Below are positions 27,133 to 35,145 of a stretch of DNA of 42,630 nt, piece after piece; positions within the stretch are counted from its first letter, which is position 1, and the number at the start of each line of letters is the position of its first letter. The stretch comes from Cytophagaceae bacterium. Its GTDB lineage: Bacteria > Bacteroidota > Bacteroidia > Cytophagales > JAIYAX01. The stretch lies in NCBI GenBank assembly GCA_027488815.1, contig JAIYAX010000028.1, positions 1-42,630 on the forward strand, given 5' to 3'. Under the pieces are notes generated by a model, which saw nothing but the letters and a program-made list of their open reading frames with translations, did not search any database and was not told where the DNA came from. A program made the position numbers and the translations under genes.

Positions 27133-27597
27133 TTATTTAAACTGCTGGCTCCAGGCTTGATCTGCTTTCCTTTTAAGTGCAGTCTCGTCTTTGTTCCAAC
27201 TGTTGAGGGTATTGGTGAAAAATTTATTGTAGAAAAGGTAGAGTTTGCCATCGATGATCTTGTAGGTATCCGGATTAATACTAACCCGCTCTCCTGTGGC
27301 GCCCATTGCATAGGCACACCAGCCGCCATAAGCTGGTTCATACTTTGCCGGGCTGGCCAGAAATCGTTCTTTGTTTTCCTTGGAAACAAACCAGTAGGTC
27401 ACCCCCTGGTATTGAGTTGCAAACTCCTTCTTTCCCATTTGGGCGGCTTTGGAGAAATAGGCTATAGGGTCATACCCCTGAATCGCCAGTTTATCCTCTA
27501 AATTAAAATTCTTGGTTCGCAATGAACCCTGCTCAGTTTGCTGACCTATGGCTAAAAATGGAAGCAGCATCCACAACAACATAAAAAACTTAGGCAT
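27133..27597 (-). CDS. Secreted YHS-domain protein (downstream operon)
   Basis: The 154-residue protein has a signal peptide (1-18, ending LAIGQ) and a YHS domain: QGYDPIAYF, YQGVTYWFVSKENKERF, PAKYEPAYGGWCAYAMG. Residues beyond 100 form an extension ending DQAWSQQFK. YHS domains are associated with metal-ion handling, although cysteine ligands are few here (one conserved Cys in GGWC). It is the first gene of the downstream operon and has a paralogue at 29682-30185. Confidence 0.85.
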   Translation of the reverse strand: MPKFFMLLWMLLPFLAIGQQTEQGSLRTKNFNLEDKLAIQGYDPIAYFSKAAQMGKKEFATQYQGVTYWFVSKENKERFLASPAKYEPAYGGWCAYAMGATGERVSINPDTYKIIDGKLYLFYNKFFTNTLNSWNKDETALKRKADQAWSQQFK

Positions 27598-27621
27598 ATA
27601 TCATGAATTAATTTGATGTTG

Positions 27622-27629
27622 CAAATGTC
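27622..27629 (-). promoter_or_regulatory. -7 promoter-like element for the downstream YHS operon
   Basis: On the minus strand GACATTTG matches TAnnTTTG at all but the first base. It ends about 25 bp upstream of the ATG at 27597, and the inverted-repeat operator is centred 36.5 bp upstream of its last base. Confidence 0.45.
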
Positions 27630-27648
27630 AGGATACCTAAGACCGGCG

Positions 27649-27668
27649 TTTGTCAGTCACATGACAAA
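27649..27668. promoter_or_regulatory. TTTGTCA-N6-TGACAAA inverted repeat, probable Crp/Fnr operator
   Basis: A perfect 7-bp inverted repeat with a 6-bp spacer lies between the crp-like stop codon and the YHS start. The architecture (TGTxA-N6-TxACA) is Crp-like. A second site with the same core and spacing lies at 31241-31258. Confidence 0.65.
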
Positions 27669-27675
27669 GATTGAT

Positions 27676-28365
27676 CTATCGTAGTTTTTTCAGATCCGGA
27701 ATGAAAACAGATTTACGGTCAAAGTCCAGGATGCCTTCTTCTTTAAACTGACCAATCATGGTGGTGACCGTTTGCCTGGCAAGGCCGTTGAGTGAGGCGA
27801 TATCCTGATGCGTCAGGTAATTTGGGTATTTGATGTTGGTTATTTCCCCTGGCTTTGTTTCCATCGCCTGCTGCTTAAAAAAGTCCAGTAAGCGTTGCCT
27901 TGCATCTTTGAAAATAATAGAACTGAACCTTCTGGATAAGGAAATCTGTTGACTTCCAATTTTCTTGGTATAGCGGATGGCTATCTCAGGTTTTCGTCGA
28001 AGCAAATCTTCCAGATTGCTTGCATTGAAGTTACACAACAAGGTATCGTTGCTCATGGCCATAGCAAATTCACTCCTTCCCTTGGAGTCCCCAAAGGTGA
28101 CTTCGCCAAACCAATCTCCCTGCTTTAAAATATCAAGTACAATTTCATCCCCCTCCTCATTATACATCCCTATTTTCACCATTCCTTTTTTGAGGAAATA
28201 CACTTTTCGGTGTTGCTCCTCGGGCATGTACAAAAACTCATTCTTCTTACATGCTTTAAAGCCAGTGATCCATTCAATCTCTTTATATTCATCATCGTTG
28301 AGCTGATCAAAAATTTGATTGCTCTTGATATACCAATATTTAGAACTCGGTGACTCGGGTGCCAT
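27676..28365 (-). CDS. Crp/Fnr-family transcriptional regulator
   Basis: A 229-residue regulator with an N-terminal cyclic-nucleotide-binding-like beta-roll (about 20-135, including GDWFGEVTFGDSKGRSEF), a dimerisation helix and a C-terminal winged helix (LTHQDIASLNGLARQTVTTMIGQF). No Fnr-type cysteine cluster is visible, which argues against an iron-sulfur oxygen sensor; haem or another ligand remains possible. It lies between the two YHS operons and is the natural candidate to bind the shared operators. Confidence 0.9.
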   Translation of the reverse strand: MAPESPSSKYWYIKSNQIFDQLNDDEYKEIEWITGFKACKKNEFLYMPEEQHRKVYFLKKGMVKIGMYNEEGDEIVLDILKQGDWFGEVTFGDSKGRSEFAMAMSNDTLLCNFNASNLEDLLRRKPEIAIRYTKKIGSQQISLSRRFSSIIFKDARQRLLDFFKQQAMETKPGEITNIKYPNYLTHQDIASLNGLARQTVTTMIGQFKEEGILDFDRKSVFIPDLKKLR

Positions 28366-28398
28366 GGTTGCGTAAAGGCAAAGCTGCGCTTAATTAGT

Positions 28399-28406
28399 CA
28401 AATGTA
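28399..28406 (-). promoter_or_regulatory. -7 promoter element for the Crp/Fnr regulator
   Basis: On the minus strand TACATTTG matches TAnnTTTG exactly and predicts a leader of about 27 nt before the ATG at 28365. The regulator can thus be expressed independently of the upstream operon. Confidence 0.5.
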
Positions 28407-28431
28407 ACTTAATAAGATGATGGTAGCGGAA

Positions 28432-29685
28432 TTAAGCCTGTTTCTTGGGCCGCAAGTCAGCTTCTTTTGAAGCCAGCTCTGTTTGAGCCTGAGTACATAA
28501 ATTTAAAAAAATACTAAAGGACTCATTGGCCGCAAGCTTTTCATCAATTACCAGACTGAGGGTTGTTTCACGGAGTTCATCTATTCTTTGCCTCAGCTTG
28601 GATACATGCTCAATTGAGTCCACCGTTTTGATCTCATTGATGATCAACTGAATGGCCTGATAAAAAGCATCTATTTTATTTTTCTTTTTCGAATTCTGAA
28701 ACTCCTTCAAGGAGTAGCCGGCACTGATTAATGCGAAAATGATGGTGAGAACAACACTAAGTACATCCGCATAACGTTCCAGAAATCCTGGTTCGTAACG
28801 GTTAAGGTAATTCTGTGCCCCGGGATGAAGGTTAAAGCTCAATTGGTCAGGGTCGAAGTGATGTCCAAAATCTGCAAGCAAAGGATTAATGCCGACCAAT
28901 GATTGCTTTTGTTCATTCAGAATTTTAGAAATTTCATAAACCTCATCAACTGAAAGATCCGCACGGCAAACCAACAGTGCATCCACTTTTACGGTGAGCA
29001 CCGGATTTTCTGTGTACCTTCCATAAAGCTCTTTGGGTATCACAAAGGGTTCGAATTGGGGATAGCGGAGGCAGATTCCTTCGGCTAGCGAGCCATGACC
29101 CAAACGTGAGGCTTCGTCGAAACTAAACAGCCTGTAACCTTCCAAATCCTTAAGCTCTTCAAATCGGAGCAAATCAGTAAAAGAGAAAATCACGTCGGCT
29201 TCGAAAATATCGTAGATACCCACAAAGTCGATCGTGGTGGCATTGATACCATAGTCAACAAGCAATTGCTCTACAAATCGCATAGTACCGCTACCTTCTA
29301 TCCCTGCAAATATCTTTCGCCCTTCCAGCAATTCATGTAAAGTTTCCGGTTTAAAATGGCCTTTGTGGACTACATGCAGTACCTGCGGGTAAAGAGGCAA
29401 TACGGCGTTGACTTCAGGACTGATGGGCGCAAAATTGTCAACAATTGCAAAGTCGGCTCTACCATTGCGGATCGAGTCAAGATTGGAAAGATTGCCCAAT
29501 CCTGCCTTGATCGTCATCTCAAACTTCGTGTTGCGACTGATGACTTTGGCAATAGTATCTGCAATCTGATGTTGGGGGTCTTCAATATTGCCCAAAATCA
29601 TAAAAGACTGCTCTTGTTGGCACGAACTGAGCAAAAAAAGAATTACCGAAAGGGCTAAACCCGCAAGGCTTTTATTTCGGCTCAA
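28432..29685 (-). CDS. TAXI-type solute-binding lipoprotein with a C-terminal membrane helix
   Basis: A 417-residue protein with a lipoprotein-like signal (LFLLSSCQQEQ, lipid-attached Cys near residue 22) and a TAXI-family periplasmic binding domain (about 28-300: GLGNLSNLDSIRNGRADFAIVDN, IEGSGTMRF). A hydrophobic helix follows (about 310-330, VLSVVLTIIFALISAGYSL), then a polar helical C-terminus. TAXI proteins normally deliver substrate to TRAP transporters, but no permease gene is near, and the extra helix suggests a receptor-like, membrane-tethered variant. Ligand unknown. It overlaps the YHS gene by 4 bp and belongs to the upstream operon. Confidence 0.75.
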   Translation of the reverse strand: MSRNKSLAGLALSVILFLLSSCQQEQSFMILGNIEDPQHQIADTIAKVISRNTKFEMTIKAGLGNLSNLDSIRNGRADFAIVDNFAPISPEVNAVLPLYPQVLHVVHKGHFKPETLHELLEGRKIFAGIEGSGTMRFVEQLLVDYGINATTIDFVGIYDIFEADVIFSFTDLLRFEELKDLEGYRLFSFDEASRLGHGSLAEGICLRYPQFEPFVIPKELYGRYTENPVLTVKVDALLVCRADLSVDEVYEISKILNEQKQSLVGINPLLADFGHHFDPDQLSFNLHPGAQNYLNRYEPGFLERYADVLSVVLTIIFALISAGYSLKEFQNSKKKNKIDAFYQAIQLIINEIKTVDSIEHVSKLRQRIDELRETTLSLVIDEKLAANESFSIFLNLCTQAQTELASKEADLRPKKQA

Positions 29686-30185
29686 TTAATCTTTCCGGAG
29701 TTTTTATATTCTAGGTAGTTTTTAAGCGCAATCTTTTCATTTCCCTGTACATCCTTTATCCAAAGCTCTTTGCCGTTGACAGACAGCGTTCTTTCAAAAA
29801 GGTACAGCTTGCCATTGCTCACCAGAAAGTTATCATACTTCGGAACAGTTGCCCTGCCCATGGCTAAGGTCATACTGCACCAGCCCCCAAACTGCGGGAG
29901 GTACGCCGGTGGGTTTGCATCGAATTTCTTCTTATTGCTGCTGTTTACAAACCAATACGTTACTCCATCAAAGGTGCTGAAAATTTCTTTTTTACCCTTG
30001 AGTGGTGCCGAATGCTCAAAATAGCTGATCGGATCGTAGGTACCTATGCCAACCGTCTGTGGAGTAAGGCAATACTTGAGTGTGTCAGCCTTGATTTTAG
30101 CCGATGACTGGGCCTTGGTTTCAAAGCAAAGAAACATGGAATTCAAACATGTGAATACCAGGGAAATATAGGTGAGGGTTCTCAT
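29682..30185 (-). CDS. Secreted YHS-domain protein (upstream operon)
   Basis: A 167-residue paralogue of the protein at 27133-27597: signal peptide (about 1-25), GTYDPISYFEHS, FDGVTYWFVNSSNKKKF, PPAYLPQFGGWCSMTLAMG. It shares the same extension (YDNFLVSNGKLYLFERT) with its partner, so the two form a family beyond the bare YHS domain. It sits 7 bp behind the Omp28-like gene and overlaps the TAXI gene. Metal or redox function is inferred from the family only. Confidence 0.85.
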   Translation of the reverse strand: MRTLTYISLVFTCLNSMFLCFETKAQSSAKIKADTLKYCLTPQTVGIGTYDPISYFEHSAPLKGKKEIFSTFDGVTYWFVNSSNKKKFDANPPAYLPQFGGWCSMTLAMGRATVPKYDNFLVSNGKLYLFERTLSVNGKELWIKDVQGNEKIALKNYLEYKNSGKIN

Positions 30186-30192
30186 TTTGTTT

Positions 30193-31200
30193 CTATTCTT
30201 TGCTCAGTTTATACAAAAATGTTCCTTTGGCATGGGTCATTTTTAAAAGATAAAAGCCTTTAGGCAAACTGCTTGTATCTATGAAACCATCAGTACCCAA
30301 TTGCGCTGATTTCACCAGACCACCATTAGAGGTGTAAAACTCTGCATAAAGATCAGCATTCTGATCTTGTTTTTTGAAAAACAACCGATCTGAAAATGGG
30401 TTTGGAAAAACAGATGCCGGAGGTTCTTTAAGTCTCTGATCCTCAATGCCTGCCACCACATTAGCCCCCAAACTATTCTCTGCCTGTATCACACTTCTAT
30501 TGCCTGCTTGTTGCAAAATGGCAACACTAAACATTCTGCTAGCTACCCAAACCGGATTCTTAGTTGAACTGTATCGAAAAATGATGCTATCTCCAGGAGT
30601 GGCCGGGGCTTGAATGGATTGTCCGGCATTAGGACTCAGCGCTTTCCGGAACACCCTTAGCTGTTGCCCTTCCCCGTTTGGAGCTGCATAAAACACGGTA
30701 TCTTCGGCAAGGGCTACATACAAACTTAAACTACCCAAACTATGTGACGCTACGGTTTTAACGACCACCTGAGTTTGAATGGAGTCAGTTCCAAACACTT
30801 GCTGACTTACTTGTAAACTCAAAGGGCTGCTCTGGCCGATATAGCTGTTGAATATGGAAGCACTGCCATAGTTGGCACTTCCGGCGATCACCGTCCCTTG
30901 AATGACCAATCGGGGAGTGCTTCCATAAATACCATAGTAATTGGTTCTCCCATCGTTCCCACTCACATTATGTTGGCTATGGAAACAACCGGAGTAGGGA
31001 GAGCTCGGATGATAGCTGATATGCAAAATGCTGGGCTGGCTGTTCAGATTCGAATAAAATCCCGGATTTCTGGAGGCGCAAACAGAGCAAAGTGTATTGG
31101 TAAAGTGCTCCACGATGATCTTTCGTGGTACCTGGGCTTTCAATTCAACTACAGCTTTAATTGAAAACAACAGACAGATGGTGATGACTTTGAAGTTCAT
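30193..31200 (-). CDS. Omp28-like thioredoxin-fold protein with T9SS sorting domain
   Basis: A 335-residue secreted protein with a signal peptide (about 1-22) and a thioredoxin-like N-terminal domain. That domain has a CXXC site in FTNTLCSVCASR and the YGIYGSTPRLVIQG strand seen in Omp28-related proteins. Residues about 260-335 (VFPNPFSDRLFF ... LPKGFYLLKM) are a T9SS type A sorting domain. It is the first gene of the upstream operon. A disulfide or redox role at the cell surface is plausible from the CXXC motif; the substrate is unknown. Confidence 0.8.
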   Translation of the reverse strand: MNFKVITICLLFSIKAVVELKAQVPRKIIVEHFTNTLCSVCASRNPGFYSNLNSQPSILHISYHPSSPYSGCFHSQHNVSGNDGRTNYYGIYGSTPRLVIQGTVIAGSANYGSASIFNSYIGQSSPLSLQVSQQVFGTDSIQTQVVVKTVASHSLGSLSLYVALAEDTVFYAAPNGEGQQLRVFRKALSPNAGQSIQAPATPGDSIIFRYSSTKNPVWVASRMFSVAILQQAGNRSVIQAENSLGANVVAGIEDQRLKEPPASVFPNPFSDRLFFKKQDQNADLYAEFYTSNGGLVKSAQLGTDGFIDTSSLPKGFYLLKMTHAKGTFLYKLSKE

Positions 31201-31213
31201 GGTGATTTTTAGT

Positions 31214-31221
31214 TAAAAGTA
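31214..31221 (-). promoter_or_regulatory. -7 promoter-like element for the upstream YHS operon
   Basis: On the minus strand TACTTTTA fits TAnnTTTG except for the last base. Its last base is 36.5 bp from the operator centre, exactly as in the downstream operon. Confidence 0.45.
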
Positions 31222-31240
31222 CGAACCGTTCTGCTATGAC

Positions 31241-31258
31241 TTTGTCAGCCAGATGACA
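31241..31258. promoter_or_regulatory. TTTGTCA-N6-TGACA inverted repeat, probable Crp/Fnr operator
   Basis: The same core and spacer length as the site at 27649-27668 occur 41 bp upstream of the Omp28-like start codon. The spacer bases differ (GCCAGA against GTCACA), which suggests the arms are conserved for function. Confidence 0.65.
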
Positions 31259-31260
31259 GA

Positions 31261-31857
31261 TTAGCTGCGCCTCTTACGATCAAATAAAATTCGAATATTC
31301 TGCTGGGCCTTCTCAACCGTTTGTTCAATACGAGTAGCTCTCGTCTCCGGCTTTTTTGCCTTATAGATCCATTCCAAAATACCCCTCTTTACATTTCTGG
31401 GGAAGCCCTCAAAGTGCTGTTTTGCCAAAGGATTTTGCTCTAGCAAGGCTATCATCTCATCCGGTAAAACCAATGCCTCTACCAGGTCCAGGGCTACCCA
31501 GGTGCCGTTTTGCCTGGCCAGTTCAACCATTTTCAGTCCGGGGGCTTGCATTTTCCCTTCGGCAACGAGCCGTTCTACTTTTTCCTTGTTCACCTTGCTC
31601 CAGTTACTCTTGGGGTTCCTCCTGGCGAAATATTGGTAATAACTTTCATGATCCCTTTTTCTGATGGCACTATCGATCCACCCGTAACAAAGGGCATCGT
31701 CTACGGCTTCATCATAGTACAAACTAGGTTGGCGGCTATTCTTATGATAAATAATCAGCCAAATGGAAGGGTGCTTCTCTCCGTTTTCCTCCAGCCAGGC
31801 CCTCCAATCAGCTGAATCGAAAGCAACAATTGTATTTACACCTTCAGAAGGTTCCAT
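31261..31857 (-). CDS. YdeI/OmdA-family protein
   Basis: A 198-residue cytoplasmic protein with the YdeI family features WLIIYHKNS, DDALCYGWIDSAIRKRD, YFARRNPKSNWSKVNKE and a C-terminal helix ending WIYKAKKPETRATRIEQT. Function is not well known. The gene precedes the upstream operon, but the operator and promoter lie between them, so it is probably a separate transcript. Confidence 0.85.
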   Translation of the reverse strand: MEPSEGVNTIVAFDSADWRAWLEENGEKHPSIWLIIYHKNSRQPSLYYDEAVDDALCYGWIDSAIRKRDHESYYQYFARRNPKSNWSKVNKEKVERLVAEGKMQAPGLKMVELARQNGTWVALDLVEALVLPDEMIALLEQNPLAKQHFEGFPRNVKRGILEWIYKAKKPETRATRIEQTVEKAQQNIRILFDRKRRS

Positions 31858-32044
31858 AGGAGTTCATGATATTTCAAAGTTAAAAACTCATGTCATTTAT
31901 TTGGATTACTAGGGGTAGAGGTTAAGCCGAATAGAAATGGGCTGAGGCTCTCCATTCCATCTGCCGCTTAACGATTTCGCTTGCTTTTTTTAACTTGCGC
32001 AAGCTTAGTCCTTTAATTACAACCAACTTAACCTCCATCGGAAT

Positions 32045-32674
32045 ATGAAAAAGATCCTCATCACTGCTTGTTTACTGTATTTTTTAGTCCAATCTGCCAC
32101 GGCACAAGGCTTTGACAAAGGAACCATTGCAATTGATTTGGGAACAGGCCTGGGCTTGTATACAGCCACATCAAATGACAAGGCTAACGCTGATAACTCC
32201 AATGGTGCTGGTGCCGTTTTGGTTCCAATCAAAGTCGAGTATGGTATAAGTAAGCGTTTTGGGATCGGCCTTTACGGAGACCCCCAAGCGTATATCAGCG
32301 ACCCTGACTCAAGTGATGCCGCTAGCGGATTTAACATTGGAATTTTTACCGCCTTTCACTTCTACAATGGGAAAAGTTCTACTGCCTTTGCCAGGCTTGG
32401 GGTAGGTGCAGGGGGCCTTCGCTATGAGCGTACAAAAGATGGGGTCACTAATTCTGTAAGAGGAGGAGGTTCCAATTTCTTTCTCGGGGTCGGTTATAAA
32501 AAGTACTTTGGCAAGTTCATTGGCTTCTTTATCTGTATGGATTATCAAGCCAGTTCCTTAAACCGCTTTGAAGATGATAAAGGAACACTCTTGAAAGTGA
32601 ATTCTCCTGTAGAAAACCTAACGATAGGAATCAGCGGAGTCAATACTACTCTGGGCCTCACGGTTAAATTCTGA
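32045..32674 (+). CDS. Outer-membrane beta-barrel protein, unknown function
   Basis: A 209-residue protein with a clear signal peptide (MKKILITACLLYFLVQSATAQ). Glycine-rich alternating strands ending in LGLTVKF point to a small outer-membrane barrel (OmpA/OmpW-like size). No specific family recognised. It is divergent from the YdeI gene and ends 3 bp before the convergent gene at 32678. Confidence 0.7.
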   Translation: MKKILITACLLYFLVQSATAQGFDKGTIAIDLGTGLGLYTATSNDKANADNSNGAGAVLVPIKVEYGISKRFGIGLYGDPQAYISDPDSSDAASGFNIGIFTAFHFYNGKSSTAFARLGVGAGGLRYERTKDGVTNSVRGGGSNFFLGVGYKKYFGKFIGFFICMDYQASSLNRFEDDKGTLLKVNSPVENLTIGISGVNTTLGLTVKF

Positions 32675-32677
32675 CGA

Positions 32678-33295
32678 TCAAAAGCGATACCCAAAGGATA
32701 AGGAAGGCTGAAGTATCGCACCTGGTCCTAAGGTGTGCCATACCAAGCCATCGGTGACTGGGCCAACTCTGCGTTCAAATTCCGCTTGTTTAACAGGGTT
32801 TGGTCTCCAGGGGGAGTATTGCATTCCCAAATTGAAGTCACCCACCCAACGTTGCTTTGAGTCTAAAAAAAACTTTATCCCCAAAGCCAGTCCCAAATTG
32901 ATAGATTTAAAAGGTGCATCAAAAACAAAGTTTTCCTGTAGCCCATTTAGCCCGGTTACTTCATAGTTCAGCTCAGAGATAAATCTCCCATAGCCCCCTT
33001 TCAACTGAACGTAAGGAACAGAAGAGCGACTTCCTGAAGCTTGAATGTATCTCCTCACAAAACCTTCAGCACGTATTCCTTCAAATATTCTGTAATGTAG
33101 GCTTACATTGAAACCAAGTCCAAAGTTGGAGCTTCTTACCCATTCCACATGTACTTTACTTTTCACAAACCACCCTGTTGGATTGAGTTGAATGTAATTG
33201 CCTTTAATTCCTGATATGAGTTCTTGAGCCAATGCAATGCTTTCTATATTCAGGGAAAGGACTGCAAGGACAATAATGCTCTTTAAATGTCTCAT
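32678..33295 (-). CDS. Outer-membrane beta-barrel protein, unknown function
   Basis: A 205-residue protein with a signal peptide (residues 1-24, ending IALAQ) and alternating strands (RRYIQASGSR, YVQLKGGYGRFISELNYEV). It ends LQPSLSFGYRF, a typical outer-membrane barrel C-terminus. It converges on the 32045 gene. Function unknown. Confidence 0.7.
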   Translation of the reverse strand: MRHLKSIIVLAVLSLNIESIALAQELISGIKGNYIQLNPTGWFVKSKVHVEWVRSSNFGLGFNVSLHYRIFEGIRAEGFVRRYIQASGSRSSVPYVQLKGGYGRFISELNYEVTGLNGLQENFVFDAPFKSINLGLALGIKFFLDSKQRWVGDFNLGMQYSPWRPNPVKQAEFERRVGPVTDGLVWHTLGPGAILQPSLSFGYRF

Positions 33296-33356
33296 GATTT
33301 TGGTTTTATTAAGTGGGTAGTGGTTGGGGACTAATGAAATAAGAGTTTAGGAAAAG

Positions 33357-33385
33357 AAAGGCATAGCGCAAAGCACTATGCCTTT
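33357..33385 (-). terminator. Hairpin terminator after the 33452-34432 gene
   Basis: A perfect 10-bp stem AAAGGCATAG/CTATGCCTTT with a 9-nt loop is followed on the minus strand by CTTTTCC. It lies 67 bp past the stop codon of the gene at 33452. Confidence 0.55.
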
Positions 33386-33451
33386 ACCAGGGTTCATTGT
33401 GTCCAATGAAAAACTACTGCGTTGTACTTCACCTAAACTGCTTTTTTATGG

Positions 33452-34432
33452 TTAGTTCGTTCTCCAGCGAACACTCGAGATCAGTTGGCTCAACCTACTC
33501 TGCTCTGGCAAAGCATTACCATTTGTTTGCTTTTGGCCGGACTTTGCAAGGCTTAGCTGATGCATCGCTAAGTATCTCTGGCTAATGTTGATCCCCTTCT
33601 CTGGTGAATAGATCAAGTTTTTGTAGTAGACAGAAGGCAATTCCTCTATCGCTACTTTCTCATAAATTCCCTCCGGGTTTTTCATGACGATGTAGGGCAT
33701 TTCAGTGTAAATCCTGTAACAAAGTCCAAATGAAGGCTGTGCTGTAGCATCTACACTTAGCTTGCCTGCTGGAGTATTCATACTGATACCATTGATCCAA
33801 GCCTCTGATACAGCACCAAGCATTACGGGAGATTTCAAACTGATCCCAATTTGTGCCTTGGTTGTAGCGATTGCCGAAAGCTCAAAGTCTCCATAGTGAA
33901 TTTCAATTTCTCCATTTTTCTCATGAAGCCTGATCTGAAAACTAAGGTTCTCCTTTTGCCCTTCCAGCAATGCTTCTGCTCGTGTAAACCCAGACCATTC
34001 AATGGTAAATACACGCAGAGGAGCCGTTCCGCTTACTTGAGTCAATAGGCTAGCTTTGGTAAAAATACCGGACTGCAGATCAGCTCCAAAAGCGGAGATA
34101 ACAGCCTCTACCTCTTGGAAACTTGTCGCTTTTAGTGGTTCTACAATGTTCTCTCCGTTGAGTTTTTCATTACCAAACCATACAAATCCGTTTTCATGAA
34201 TGTAGACTTCATGGTACCATTTGCCACCGATGAGAAATGGAAATGTAAGGTTGACTTTGGGTGAGGATACAAAATCATCAACAAAAGCAAGGCTTTGGGC
34301 CTTTGATTTCTTGAGGGGTTCAAAAGGCTTTTGCACCACCCCAAATTGCGGCAAACTTCCGGCGTTCAATAATCCTGATATAAGCAACAGGATTGTGAAA
34401 CTCATTGACCGATATGCAACTGAATTTTTCAT
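33452..34432 (-). CDS. Secreted protein of unknown function with a nidogen-like beta domain
   Basis: A 326-residue protein with a signal peptide (about 1-25). The central part (FPFLIGGKWYHEVYIHENGFVWFG ... VISAFGADLQSG ... LSFQIRLHEKNGEIEIHYGDF) resembles nidogen-like jelly-roll domains found in extracellular Bacteroidota proteins. No sorting domain was recognised at the C-terminus (SQLISSVRWRTN). A surface or periplasmic location is inferred. Confidence 0.65.
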   Translation of the reverse strand: MKNSVAYRSMSFTILLLISGLLNAGSLPQFGVVQKPFEPLKKSKAQSLAFVDDFVSSPKVNLTFPFLIGGKWYHEVYIHENGFVWFGNEKLNGENIVEPLKATSFQEVEAVISAFGADLQSGIFTKASLLTQVSGTAPLRVFTIEWSGFTRAEALLEGQKENLSFQIRLHEKNGEIEIHYGDFELSAIATTKAQIGISLKSPVMLGAVSEAWINGISMNTPAGKLSVDATAQPSFGLCYRIYTEMPYIVMKNPEGIYEKVAIEELPSVYYKNLIYSPEKGINISQRYLAMHQLSLAKSGQKQTNGNALPEQSRLSQLISSVRWRTN

Positions 34433-34579
34433 GTGTTTATTAGGTTTGTTTCTTCTTGTCTGTTTGATTGACTGTACAAAACAATACGGTGCAACAGCCT
34501 TAAAAAATCAGAATGTAACGAAGGTGAGCACCTAAGTCATGAGAGTATCATTGAGCGGGGTGAACACTTTTCTGAAAAC

Positions 34580-34611
34580 AAAAAAAGCCGGCGGGGTAGA
34601 CCGCCGGCTTT
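34580..34611 (-). terminator. Strong intrinsic terminator after ssb
   Basis: An 11-bp GC-rich stem (AAAGCCGGCGG / CCGCCGGCTTT, 6-nt loop) is followed on the minus strand by a run of T residues. It lies 24 bp past the ssb stop codon. Confidence 0.9.
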
Positions 34612-34635
34612 CATTAAGCAGGTAAGAACAGATTA

Positions 34636-34977
34636 CTATTTGTCTGATTTCCCAAGCAAAGCCACATCATTGGCAAGTACCTCGGTGATGTATCGCTTCA
34701 TTCCTTGCTTGTCTTCATAGCTGCGGGTCACAAGTTTGCCTTCCACACCGATCTCCGCACCTTTATGGCTGTACTTGTAAAGCACTTCTGCGGGCTTGCC
34801 CCACACAACTACATTGTGCCATTGTGTTTCAGTTACCTTTTCCCCTTGCGCATTTTTATATGTATCGTTCGTTGCCAGGGATAGCTTAAGCAGCTTCTTG
34901 CCGTCGCCTACTTCTTTCAACTCCAGATCATTTCCAATACGGCCGATCAACTGAACACTGTTTCTAAAATTTCTCAT
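34636..34977 (-). CDS. ssb: Single-stranded DNA-binding protein, short form
   Basis: A 113-residue OB-fold SSB with the usual N-terminus (MRNFRNSVQLIGRIGNDLEL), TQWHNVVVWGKPAEVLYKYSHKGAEIGVEGKL and ITEVLANDVALLG. It ends GKSDK without the acidic DDDIPF-type tip that recruits repair and replication partners in standard SSBs. It may therefore be a specialised paralogue rather than the main replication SSB. It is transcribed alone, with its own terminator. Confidence 0.92.
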   Translation of the reverse strand: MRNFRNSVQLIGRIGNDLELKEVGDGKKLLKLSLATNDTYKNAQGEKVTETQWHNVVVWGKPAEVLYKYSHKGAEIGVEGKLVTRSYEDKQGMKRYITEVLANDVALLGKSDK

Positions 34978-35108
34978 GACTTAACTAATTAAAAGGGTTT
35001 AAAATGAATTATATGTTTCTGCCGGTCATTTGTCGATCCGACGATGCAAAGGTGTAGGCTCCCAAAAAATCGATTCGGTTACTAATCATTTGAACACGGA
35101 TACATTCA

Positions 35109-35140
35109 TTTGTAAACGTTTGCTGTCGTTTATATATTTG
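35109..35140 (+). promoter_or_regulatory. Full Bacteroidota consensus promoter (TTTG-N20-TATATTTG)
   Basis: TTTG at 35109-35112 and TATATTTG at 35133-35140 are 20 bp apart, within the 19-21 bp consensus spacing. This is the best promoter in the window and predicts transcription start near 35146. Confidence 0.7.
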
Positions 35141-35145
35141 ATTAT

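Noticed and set aside
34221-34535. 104-codon plus-strand frame opposite the start of the 33452-34432 gene
   Set aside because: It overlaps the signal peptide coding region in antisense; no ribosome binding site or motif.
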